From assembly GCF_030816235.1 (NCBI RefSeq), contig NZ_JAUSXT010000001.1, positions 186,001 to 250,000 of the forward strand: a DNA stretch of 64,000 nt, written 5' to 3'. Source of the stretch: Microbacterium sp. W4I4 (GTDB lineage: Bacteria > Actinomycetota > Actinomycetes > Actinomycetales > Microbacteriaceae). The notes below the pieces were generated by a model. The model was not told where the DNA came from and searched no databases. It saw only the letters and a program-made list of their open reading frames with translations. Shown piece after piece: positions 33,990-44,382 of this stretch; positions within the stretch are counted from its first letter, which is position 1, and each line of letters opens with the position of its first letter. A program made the translations under genes and the position numbers.

Positions 33990-34298
33990 GTGGTTTACGC
34001 AGTAGTGCGCGCCGGTGGCCGGCAGGAGAAGGTAGAGGTCGGCACGATCGTTCAGCTCGATCGTGTTCAGGCTGCTCAGGGTGAGAAGATCGAGCTTCCC
34101 GCCGTGCTTCTCGTCGACGGCACCACGGTGACCACCGACGCCGACAAGCTGGCGAAGGTCACGGTCACGGCAGAGGTCATCGGCAACCTCCGCGGCCCGA
34201 AGATCATCATCCAGAAGTTCAAGAACAAGACCGGTTACAAGAAGCGCCAGGGTCACCGTCAGGACCTCACGCGCGTCAAGATCACCGGCATCAAGTAA
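33990..34298 (+). CDS. rplU: 50S ribosomal protein L21
   Basis: 102 residues. It binds 23S rRNA domain and L20 in the large subunit. The sequence begins [18 protein letters not shown], and KKRQGHRQ with the GIK end is the family's C-terminal signature. The start is GTG at 33990; the out-of-frame ATG five bases earlier is not used. rpmA follows 19 bp later in the same operon. Confidence 0.97.
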   Translation: MVYAVVRAGGRQEKVEVGTIVQLDRVQAAQGEKIELPAVLLVDGTTVTTDADKLAKVTVTAEVIGNLRGPKIIIQKFKNKTGYKKRQGHRQDLTRVKITGIK

Positions 34299-34317
34299 GC
34301 ACGGAAGAGGCTCAGAC

Positions 34318-36961
<2,644 letters not shown>

Positions 36962-37015
36962 TACTCCGAGGTCACGCAGGGCGCCGGCAGCCTCGCGCGC
37001 CGATAAACTGACCGG

Positions 37016-38308
37016 ATGAGCACCCCTGTCGTAGATCCGTCCGCCGTGCCCTCCGATTCCGCGGAGAAGCCGGAGGACCGGCTCGTCAGGGCGAAGGACG
37101 CGTCACGGTCGATCGCGCAGCTCACCAGCAGCGGGCGCACCGGAGCGCTGCAGGCGATCGCCACCGCGATCGATGCGAACGTCGAGCGGATCGTCGCGGC
37201 CAACGTGCTCGACATCGAGCGCGGACGCGAGTCGGGCATCGGCGACGCGCTCATCGACAGACTGCGTCTGGACGACGTGCGCGTGGCTTCCCTGGCATCC
37301 GCCGTGCGCGACGTCGCCCTGCTTCCCGACCCGATCGGGCAGGTTCTGGGCGGGCATCGGATGCCGAACGGCGTCACCCTCGAGAAGGTGCGCGTCCCCT
37401 TCGGCGTGGTCGGAGCCATCTACGAGGCCCGACCCAACGTCACCGTCGACATCGCCGCGCTCGCACTGCGATCGGGCAACGCCGTGGTCCTGCGCGGAGG
37501 CAGTGCCGCCCGTTCGTCCAACACCGTGCTCGTCGAGATCATGCGTTCAGCGCTGGAATCCGTCGGAATCGATCGGGAGGCGATCCAGACCGTCGACGAC
37601 TTCGGGCGCGACGGGGCGCGGGCGCTCATGCACGGCCGCGGCCTCGTCGATGTGCTCGTGCCGCGCGGCAGCGCTTCGCTCATCGAGACCGTCGTCACCG
37701 AGTCCACCGTCCCGGTGATCGAGACGGGAGCCGGCGTCGTGCACATCGTGCTGGACGAGTCGGCACCGGTGGACTGGGCTCGTGACATCGTCGTGAACGC
37801 CAAGATCCAGCGTCCGAGCGTCTGCAACGCGGTGGAGACCGTGCTGGTGCTGCGCCAGGCCGCACCCCTGCTCGTCCCCATCGTCGCCAGCGCCCTGCAG
37901 AGCGAGGGCGTCGCCATCCACGGTGACGACATGGTCGCCGGTCTCGTCTCGAACGTCATCCCCGCAACGGAGGAGGACTGGTCGACCGAGTACCTCAGCC
38001 TGGACATCTCCATGAAGGTCGTCGACACTCTCGACGACGCGCTCGCGCACATCCGCCGGTACAGCACCGGCCACACCGAGTCGATCATCACGACCGATTC
38101 CCGCAACGCCGAGCGCTTCCTCGCCGAGGTCGACTCGGCCGTGGTGATGGCCAACGCCTCCACCCGGTTCACGGACGGCGGCGAGTTCGGCTTCGGCGCG
38201 GAGGTCGGCATCTCGACGCAGAAGCTGCACGCCCGCGGGCCGATGGGTGTTTCGGAGCTGACCAGCACGAAATGGCTGGCTCGCGGGTCAGGTCAGACGC
38301 GGGGTTGA
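37016..38308 (+). CDS. proA: gamma-glutamyl phosphate reductase
   Basis: 430 residues of the aldehyde dehydrogenase superfamily. It reduces the product of ProB to glutamate semialdehyde with NADPH. The catalytic Cys is C270 in QRPSVCNAVET. FGVVGAIYEARPNVTVD and FTDGGEFGFGAEVGISTQKLHARGPMG are family signatures. A Ser/Pro-rich 25-residue N-terminal extension precedes the conserved part. Confidence 0.97.
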   Translation: MSTPVVDPSAVPSDSAEKPEDRLVRAKDASRSIAQLTSSGRTGALQAIATAIDANVERIVAANVLDIERGRESGIGDALIDRLRLDDVRVASLASAVRDVALLPDPIGQVLGGHRMPNGVTLEKVRVPFGVVGAIYEARPNVTVDIAALALRSGNAVVLRGGSAARSSNTVLVEIMRSALESVGIDREAIQTVDDFGRDGARALMHGRGLVDVLVPRGSASLIETVVTESTVPVIETGAGVVHIVLDESAPVDWARDIVVNAKIQRPSVCNAVETVLVLRQAAPLLVPIVASALQSEGVAIHGDDMVAGLVSNVIPATEEDWSTEYLSLDISMKVVDTLDDALAHIRRYSTGHTESIITTDSRNAERFLAEVDSAVVMANASTRFTDGGEFGFGAEVGISTQKLHARGPMGVSELTSTKWLARGSGQTRG

Positions 38309-38357
38309 GGACTAGACTGGTGAGGCGTTTGCTTGACCGCTCAGAAACGGAGCCAGA

Positions 38358-38570
38358 ATGAACCTCGTCGCTCAGATCGCGATGGCCGCAGCGGAAGCCG
38401 AGCACCACGGCAACGTGGCGGCCGAGACGCTGATCTTCGGACTCCTCGCCGCCGGCGCCTTCGCGCTGCTGGCACTGGTGACGCTGTCGTACCGCAACGT
38501 CGCCAACCGCCACTCGGCGAAGGCCGAGGCATACGCCGAGAAGCACGGCAGGGACGGCCACGGCCACTAG
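38358..38570 (+). CDS. small single-pass membrane protein between proA and nadD
   Basis: 70 residues with one hydrophobic segment (TLIFGLLAAGAFALLALVTLSY) and a His-rich, charged C-terminus (KAEAYAEKHGRDGHGH). The ATG follows GAGCCAGA. I know proteins of this kind at this position in related actinobacteria, but they have no assigned role. Confidence 0.7.
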   Translation: MNLVAQIAMAAAEAEHHGNVAAETLIFGLLAAGAFALLALVTLSYRNVANRHSAKAEAYAEKHGRDGHGH

Positions 38571-38576
38571 GCGCGC

Positions 38577-39179
38577 ATGCAGGATTCCACCTCTCGGGCA
38601 CCGCGCATCGGCGTGATGGGTGGCACGTTCGACCCCATCCACCACGGTCACCTGGTCGCCGCCAGTGAGGTGGCGCATTCCTTCGATCTCGATGAGGTCG
38701 TCTTCGTGCCCACGGGCGAACCGTGGCAGAAGGAGAACGTGTCGCCCGGTGAGCACCGATATCTGATGACGGTCATCGCCACCGCCTCGAACCCCGGCTT
38801 CACCGTCAGCCGCGTCGACATCGACCGCGACGGGCCGACGTACACGATCGACACGCTCCGTGATCTGAAGAAGGAGCGTCCCGACGCGGACCTGTTCTTC
38901 ATCACCGGTGCGGATGCCGTTGCGCAGATTGTCAGCTGGAGGGACCATGATGAACTCTGGGAACTCGCCCATTTCGTCGCCGTCTCCCGACCCGGCCACG
39001 TACTGAGCACTGACGGACTGCCCTCGGACAAGGTGAGTCAGCTCGAGGTTCCCGCATTGACGATCTCATCCACCGCTTGTCGGGAGCGGGTCGCGGACGG
39101 ACAACCGGTCTGGTATCTGGTGCCGGACGGGGTCGTCCAGTACATCGCAAAGCATCATCTGTATCGGAGCAAGGCATGA
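38577..39179 (+). CDS. nadD: nicotinate-nucleotide adenylyltransferase
   Basis: 200 residues. It joins ATP and nicotinate mononucleotide in NAD synthesis. The nucleotidyltransferase motif [11 protein letters not shown] is at 15-25, and ISSTACRER near the end is the ISSTxxR motif. [11 protein letters not shown] is the substrate loop. Its stop overlaps the start of the next gene by 4 bp. The order proA, nadD, membrane protein, rsfS is common in this family. Confidence 0.96.
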   Translation: MQDSTSRAPRIGVMGGTFDPIHHGHLVAASEVAHSFDLDEVVFVPTGEPWQKENVSPGEHRYLMTVIATASNPGFTVSRVDIDRDGPTYTIDTLRDLKKERPDADLFFITGADAVAQIVSWRDHDELWELAHFVAVSRPGHVLSTDGLPSDKVSQLEVPALTISSTACRERVADGQPVWYLVPDGVVQYIAKHHLYRSKA

Positions 39180-40309
39180 CAACATCGGATCAGGACGGAC
39201 AGCATCAGCTCACGCGCAAGCAGCTGCGTGAGATCCGCCTGACCGGTTCGACACCGGTCATCACGGAAGCGGAGGCCGCTGCTGCGTCGCAGCCGGCGGC
39301 CGTGCTTCCGCGCGCCGCCGAGCCTGTGGAGATCGCTCCCGTTCTCGACATCGAGGCGAAGGAAGCGGATGCCCCGCTGACCCGTCGTCAGATGCGCGCC
39401 CTGGAACATGCCCATCCCGTCGCCGACGACAACGACGAGGCCGTCGAGCCCGAGGTCGTGGAGTCCGAGGCTGTCGAGTCAGAGGATCCGGCCGAGGAGC
39501 AGCAGCTTCCCGGGGAGCTCGTCTCCGGCGTTCCCGCGTTCGAGCAGGTGCCGGCGACGGCAGAGGTGCCGCGCTTCGATGCCTCAGACGCCGCTGATGA
39601 CGAGGCCGATGGGGAAGGTTCCGACCCGGAATCCGAGACCGACGTTGCAGCAGAGCCCGAGGTCGAGCCCGGATCCTCCGATCGCGATCAGGTCGCGGCG
39701 ATCTTCGACGCACCCGTGGAAGACGACGCCCAGTCCGTCGACCCCGCGGCGGCCGAGATCGAATCGGGGGAGTCGGACGACGAGGCGGACGAGCTCGAGG
39801 TCGTCACCGCGGAGCGCCCTGTGGTCGGTGCGGCGTTCGGCCTGGGGGTCAAGCCCGAGAAGCCCGTCGGCGCCCTGTTCGACGACCTGCTCGACGGCCG
39901 GTCCTCCTCCGGATCTCATCACTCCGCCTCCACCGCCCTGATCTTCACCCCCTCGGCAGGTGCCGGATCCCTCTCGGGGCCCATCGCATCGACCGGTGAG
40001 CTGCTGATCACCGGAACCTATTCGCTTCCCGACGGGATCGGCTCACAGGGTCACGCGCACGGCACGGCAGACGGCAGGGATGCCGACGCCGTGCTTCTGG
40101 ACGGCGAGCTCGCGCCCGCTTCCTCTCCCACGCCGATCGCTGCCAGCTCTGCGATCAGCACATCCAAATCTGCCGGCGAGGTCATCCGACCGCCGGTGCC
40201 CGACAAGGGCAACAAACTCATGCTCACTCTGGCGATCGTCGCCGGCGGACTCGCGCTCGCGCTGGCCGCCACGCTGATCATCGCCGCCACCACTGGAGTC
40301 TTCGGTTGA
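39176..40309 (+). CDS. acidic protein with C-terminal membrane anchor, between nadD and rsfS
   Basis: 377 residues. The N-terminal ~300 are highly acidic and low in complexity (many Glu/Asp/Ala), with one conserved-looking [13 protein letters not shown] and its near repeat [10 protein letters not shown] at about 12-85. A single membrane segment lies near the end ([23 protein letters not shown]). It is therefore a tail-anchored cytoplasmic protein. It is coupled to nadD by a 4-bp overlap and to rsfS by TGATG. The RQMR-type repeats may bind a partner. Function unknown. Confidence 0.75.
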   Translation: MTTSDQDGQHQLTRKQLREIRLTGSTPVITEAEAAAASQPAAVLPRAAEPVEIAPVLDIEAKEADAPLTRRQMRALEHAHPVADDNDEAVEPEVVESEAVESEDPAEEQQLPGELVSGVPAFEQVPATAEVPRFDASDAADDEADGEGSDPESETDVAAEPEVEPGSSDRDQVAAIFDAPVEDDAQSVDPAAAEIESGESDDEADELEVVTAERPVVGAAFGLGVKPEKPVGALFDDLLDGRSSSGSHHSASTALIFTPSAGAGSLSGPIASTGELLITGTYSLPDGIGSQGHAHGTADGRDADAVLLDGELAPASSPTPIAASSAISTSKSAGEVIRPPVPDKGNKLMLTLAIVAGGLALALAATLIIAATTGVFG

Positions 40310-40686
40310 TGCAATCCCCTGAGAACGCTGTAGAGATGCTTCGGATCGCCGCTGACGCGGCCGATTCGAAGGGCGGCGAGGACCTCGTCGCTCTGAACGT
40401 CTCCGAACCGCTGCCGTTGGTCGACGTGTTCCTGCTCGTCACCGGAAACAGCGAGCGCAATGTCGCCGCCATCGCCGATGAGATCGAGGACAAGCTCTTC
40501 GAGGCCGGCCACAAGCGCGTGCGCCGTGAGGGCCGCGCCGAGGCCCGCTGGGTCCTGCTGGACTTCGGCGACCTCATCGTGCACGTCTTCCACGCCGAGG
40601 AGCGCGTCTACTACGGGCTCGAGCGGCTCTGGAAGGACTGCCCGGTCCTCCCGATCGAGCTCACGGAGCGGGTGGCGGGGGAGTAG
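40309..40686 (+). CDS. rsfS: ribosome silencing factor
   Basis: 125 residues of the RsfS/Iojap family, which binds L14 and blocks subunit joining in starvation. The typical stretches DLVALNVSEPLPLVDVFLLVTGNSERNVAAIADEIED and EARWVLLDFGDLIVHVFHAEERVYYGLERLW are all present. The ATG at 40309 shares a base with the previous stop. The 3' end overlaps the convergent acidic gene by 26 bp. Confidence 0.96.
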   Translation: MQSPENAVEMLRIAADAADSKGGEDLVALNVSEPLPLVDVFLLVTGNSERNVAAIADEIEDKLFEAGHKRVRREGRAEARWVLLDFGDLIVHVFHAEERVYYGLERLWKDCPVLPIELTERVAGE

Positions 40687-41017
40687 CCCCGCTCGACTCG
40701 CCGTCGGGGCGACGGGTTCCGACTCCGGCTTCGTCGTTGGTCTCCGAGATGTCGGGGATGGCGGCCTCGTCCGCAGGGTCGACCTGGACCGTGTCGGCAG
40801 CGCCGCTGTCGGCGCCTGCGCCGCCGGCGGGGACGTCTTCGACATCCGCATCGTCATCGACTCCTGCGGCCAGCCGGTCGGCGGCCGCACTGTCGACGCG
40901 ATCCGCGTCGATGTCGGGGTCGAGCACGCGCTCTCCGTCGACCTCGCGTGTCGCGGCCTCGACCTCGGGGTCGGCGTCGGGGTCCTGCGGCAGGAAGTTG
41001 GGTGTGGGGTTCGACAT
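40661..41017 (-). CDS. small acidic hypothetical protein
   Basis: 118 residues, very rich in Asp, Ala and Pro, with no membrane segment or signal (MSNPTPNFLPQDPDADPEVEAATREVDG...). The sequence is probably disordered. The start has AGGAG upstream (GAGAGGAGCCGACC before the ATG). The end lies inside the rsfS 3' end. Low complexity makes the call uncertain, but the ribosome binding site and absence of any competing frame support it. Confidence 0.55.
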   Translation of the reverse strand: MSNPTPNFLPQDPDADPEVEAATREVDGERVLDPDIDADRVDSAAADRLAAGVDDDADVEDVPAGGAGADSGAADTVQVDPADEAAIPDISETNDEAGVGTRRPDGESSGATPPPPAP

Positions 41018-41149
41018 GGTCGGCTCCTCTCGTGGCGGATGCTGCGACGCTACGCGCGACGACGATCACCGTGGAGCGGGTTGACGGCAACGGCCGTGCA
41101 CGCTAGCCGACGGGGATCGGAGTGCGACACTCCCGGCGTCCGGCTCCGA

Positions 41150-41177
41150 TTGGCGATGGCTCGAACGTCCGTAGTAT
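41150..41177 (+). promoter_or_regulatory. tRNA-Ala promoter
   Basis: TTGGCG (41150-41155), a 16-bp spacer and TAGTAT (41172-41177) lie about 40 bp upstream of the tRNA. The remaining bases from 41018 show nothing else I can name. Confidence 0.5.
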
Positions 41178-41215
41178 GCTTTACAGGTTGCCGCGACCCC
41201 GGTCGGGCAGCAGAT

Positions 41216-41291
41216 GGGCCTGTGGCGCAGTTGGTAGCGCACCTGCATGGCATGCAGGGGGTCAGGGGTTCGAATCCCCTCAGGTCCACCA
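41216..41291 (+). tRNA. tRNA-Ala (anticodon GGC)
   Basis: A full cloverleaf: acceptor stem GGGCCTG with CAGGTCC, D-arm with GTTGGTAGC, anticodon stem CCTGC/GCAGG around loop ATGGCAT (anticodon GGC reading GCC/GCU Ala codons), and T-arm GGGGTTCGAATCCCC. The CCA end is encoded (41289-41291). Confidence 0.97.
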
Positions 41292-41305
41292 TCGTCTCCG
41301 TCCGA

Positions 41306-41926
41306 TCAGGACGCCGTAACAGGCTGCCGAAGGATCGTGCGCAGCTTCTCGGGAGCGGTCCTTCGGGCGTCGCTGAGATAGATCTCGTGGTGCCGTCCGG
41401 TCACGCGCAGATCGTTGTGCGGGATGAACGCGCCATGCATGCGCTCCAGGACCGGAGCCTCGTCGTCGTACGGTCCGATGTGCAGCGTCTGCACGCACCG
41501 CCCCTCGGACAGCGTCTCCACGCGGATGTCGTCGAGGCGAGCCGGTCGGCTCTTCGCGACGGCCCGGTCGACGGCTTCGCGGACGTGCGCGTCGTCGAGC
41601 CAGTCCGGAACCAGGAGCATCATCGTCCAGTCCCATTGCGACTTGTCACGCGCGACGGTGAAGCTGTCCATGTCCTCCGCCCACCACAGTCCCTCCAGCG
41701 GCGGGACCACGTAGTCGCGTCCCAGCTCCGTCTTGCTGAGGAACTTGAGCCTGTATGCGACGGGATATAGGGCGGCGAGCGCGTCCGAGTACGACGGCGA
41801 GGTGTTCGGGTCGCCATGCCCGTCGATCATCAGGTACTGAAGATCCGGAACGTCGACGACACGGAAATCGTCCCGCGGCGCCCGGTAGCAGTCGAGGGAC
41901 CTCTTGAAGTCGACCTTCGCGGTCAT
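41306..41926 (-). CDS. GyrI-like small-molecule-binding domain protein
   Basis: 206 residues. The sequence (VDVPDLQYLMIDGHGDPNTSPSYSDALAALYPVAYRLKFLSK...) is that of the GyrI-like/SOUL-type domain found alone. RCVQTLHIGPYDDEAPVLERMHGAF is its typical second half. Such proteins bind hydrophobic ligands, and some hydrolyse toxic compounds. The ATG at 41926 (MTAKVDFKRSLDCYRA) is chosen for homology. It stands alone between the tRNA and the FtsX operon. Confidence 0.85.
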   Translation of the reverse strand: MTAKVDFKRSLDCYRAPRDDFRVVDVPDLQYLMIDGHGDPNTSPSYSDALAALYPVAYRLKFLSKTELGRDYVVPPLEGLWWAEDMDSFTVARDKSQWDWTMMLLVPDWLDDAHVREAVDRAVAKSRPARLDDIRVETLSEGRCVQTLHIGPYDDEAPVLERMHGAFIPHNDLRVTGRHHEIYLSDARRTAPEKLRTILRQPVTAS

Positions 41927-42021
41927 CCTGCACCCGCCATGCTCTGCGACACCGTTGCCTCCACCGCGCTCCGCGAGCCAGCGTAGTGCGAGACCGCGTC
42001 GTACTGCATGATGGAACGACG

Positions 42022-44382
42022 ATGAGGTATGCAGCGAGGCGAGCCGGACGCCATGTCGGCAGGCTGTCGCTGATCGCACTCATCGTGGCCCTGGTCGTCG
42101 TCGGCATCGGCGGGATCGACGCGGTCGCCGAGCGGATGCTGGCCACGGGTGCGAACCGCATGCTGACCGACGCCGAGCCGCAGGCCCGTACGGCCCTGCT
42201 CTTCGCCGACGGCGCCGCTGACGTCGACGCGCAGGATGCCCGGATGCGCGCGGACATCGCGACCGCGTTCGCCGACGTCGACACGGTCGTCTCCCGCACG
42301 AGCACGATCGACCTCACCCTGGGAGTGGGGTCGAAGGCGCAGCCCACCGACGGTTTCTCGGCCATCCGGCTGCTCGACGACCCCCGCATCTCCGATCTCG
42401 CCGACCTCACCGGGGGCTCCTGGCCGCAGGAGCAGGGACAGATCGCCCTGCCGGATGCAGCGATGCAGCGACTGCATATCGGCATCGGCGACGACGTCCT
42501 GCTCGCCGACGGCACCGCCTCCACCCTCGTGGGAACCTGGACCGCGAAGGACACGGCCGACCCCGCCTGGCACGGCGATCCCGCTGTCGCCTCGGGTGAG
42601 GACGACGGCACAGTCGGCCCCGCCGTGGTCGTGACCGGTGCGCTGGCGGAGCGAGGGGATGCAGCCACGGCCATCTGGGAGATCCGTCCGGTCGACCTGC
42701 GGATCGCCGACATCCCGCTGCTGCAGCAGGCGATGACGACGCTGCGCGGGCTTCCGCTGCAGATCGACCCGCACAATCAGCACGGCACCCGCGTCCTCGG
42801 GACGCTGGAAGACACCCTGCATCGTCAGACCGCGGCCATCACCGCCACACGCGGTCTGCTGGTCGCTCCGCTGCTGGTCATCGCTCTGCTGGGCGCCCTC
42901 GTGCTCGGCGTCGTCCTGAGCACGCTGTCGGCTGCCCGTGGTGAGGAGATCGCCCTGCTGCGCGCTCGGGGAGCATCCGTGCGGCGCCTCACGAGGACGG
43001 CCATGGCGGAGACCGCGCTGCTGGCCGCAGCGGGCGCAGTGGTCGCACTCCTGCTTCTCGCGATCTTCGTCGGCGTCAGCGCGCTCGCACTCGTGACCGC
43101 CGCGGCGGCCGTGGTGTTCTCGATCCTCGTCGCGGCGGTGTCCACGCTCCGCAGCGCGGGCGGTGCGGATGCCGTGCGCCCAGGTGCGCAGCGCAGCGAC
43201 GCCTCGCGTTCGCTCACGATGCTGCTCGTTCCGGCCGGGATCGCCGTCGGACTGGCGGCGCTGTCCGGCTGGCAGCTGTTCAGCACCGGTTCCGTCCTCC
43301 GGGCGGATGGTTCACCCGAACCGCTCGCATCCGTCGCGCCCGCGCTGCTGCTGATCGCGGCCTGCGCCCTCGCCCCGGTGGCGGCCGCACCCCTGGCCGC
43401 GCTGGCCGAGCGGCTGCTGCGTCGCACCAGGGGGATCGCGCCGATCCTGCCGGTGCGGCAGATCGCCCGGCGGATGTCCGGAACAGCGATCGCGATCGTG
43501 TGCCTCGCCCTCGCCGCCGCCTCCGTCGCGTTCGCGGTGACGGCTCCGGTGTCCGCGGATGCTGCCGAGCAGCGCACCCGTGACGCCGTCCTCGGTGCGG
43601 ATGTGCGGATGATCTCCGATGGCGCACTGGATGTGACGGCTGACGTCGCCTCGACCTGGGCCGGGGTGACACGGGCCTCCGAGGTGCTGCGCGCACCGCT
43701 CACCGTGGGTTCGGAGAAGGCCGTCTTCCTCGCCGGAGTGCCGGGCGTGCCCGACGCCGCCCGCACTGCTCAGCCGGTCGCCGGGGACAGCATCCCCGCG
43801 ACGGTCACGCGCAGCCTGGCGGACCGTCTCGGCGCGAAGGTGGGGACGGTGTTCACCGCACAGATCCGCTTCGTCCTCCACCCGGTGGACATCCGGGTCT
43901 CGACGATCGTCGACACGCTGCCCGGCGTGGGCGACGGATGGGCCGTCGCCGCGGGGGCCGAGGAGCTGAGCATCGTCGAGGTGCAGCTCACGGCCAACGA
44001 GCTCTGGCTCGACAGTCGCGATCCCGCCGCCACGGCGAGCCGGCTGCGCGCGCAGGTGACGCACCCCGTGCGCATCCTGACCGCACCGCAGGTGAGCGCC
44101 GCACCGGTGACCTCCGTCGCACCCGCCGTTCTGACCGCCGGCGCCCTCTTGGCCGCGGTGCTGGGCGCCATCGGGTTCCTCGCCGCGTCGACGACGGCAT
44201 CCGCGGCGCGCCGCGACGAGCGGCGGGTGCTGCTCGCGCTCGGACTGCGCGACTCGCGTGAGCGCGCTCTGCGCATGGGCGAGACGGTGGCCGTCGGCGT
44301 GTATGCCGTGCTGGCCGGCGCCGCACTGGGCGCCATCGTGGCGTCGAGCGTGCTGCCCATCGTCCTGGGGGCGGGCGCATGA
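42022..44382 (+). CDS. FtsX-like ABC permease
   Basis: 786 residues. One N-terminal membrane helix, a large external domain (about 40-270), a block of four or so membrane segments in the middle, a second external domain and three membrane segments at the end (LTAGALLAAVLGAIGFLAAS...). This is the duplicated MacB/FtsX layout of type VII ABC systems, which do mechanical work on the cell envelope rather than moving a small solute. The stop overlaps the second permease start by 4 bp. Substrate unknown. Confidence 0.85.
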   Translation: MRYAARRAGRHVGRLSLIALIVALVVVGIGGIDAVAERMLATGANRMLTDAEPQARTALLFADGAADVDAQDARMRADIATAFADVDTVVSRTSTIDLTLGVGSKAQPTDGFSAIRLLDDPRISDLADLTGGSWPQEQGQIALPDAAMQRLHIGIGDDVLLADGTASTLVGTWTAKDTADPAWHGDPAVASGEDDGTVGPAVVVTGALAERGDAATAIWEIRPVDLRIADIPLLQQAMTTLRGLPLQIDPHNQHGTRVLGTLEDTLHRQTAAITATRGLLVAPLLVIALLGALVLGVVLSTLSAARGEEIALLRARGASVRRLTRTAMAETALLAAAGAVVALLLLAIFVGVSALALVTAAAAVVFSILVAAVSTLRSAGGADAVRPGAQRSDASRSLTMLLVPAGIAVGLAALSGWQLFSTGSVLRADGSPEPLASVAPALLLIAACALAPVAAAPLAALAERLLRRTRGIAPILPVRQIARRMSGTAIAIVCLALAAASVAFAVTAPVSADAAEQRTRDAVLGADVRMISDGALDVTADVASTWAGVTRASEVLRAPLTVGSEKAVFLAGVPGVPDAARTAQPVAGDSIPATVTRSLADRLGAKVGTVFTAQIRFVLHPVDIRVSTIVDTLPGVGDGWAVAAGAEELSIVEVQLTANELWLDSRDPAATASRLRAQVTHPVRILTAPQVSAAPVTSVAPAVLTAGALLAAVLGAIGFLAASTTASAARRDERRVLLALGLRDSRERALRMGETVAVGVYAVLAGAALGAIVASSVLPIVLGAGA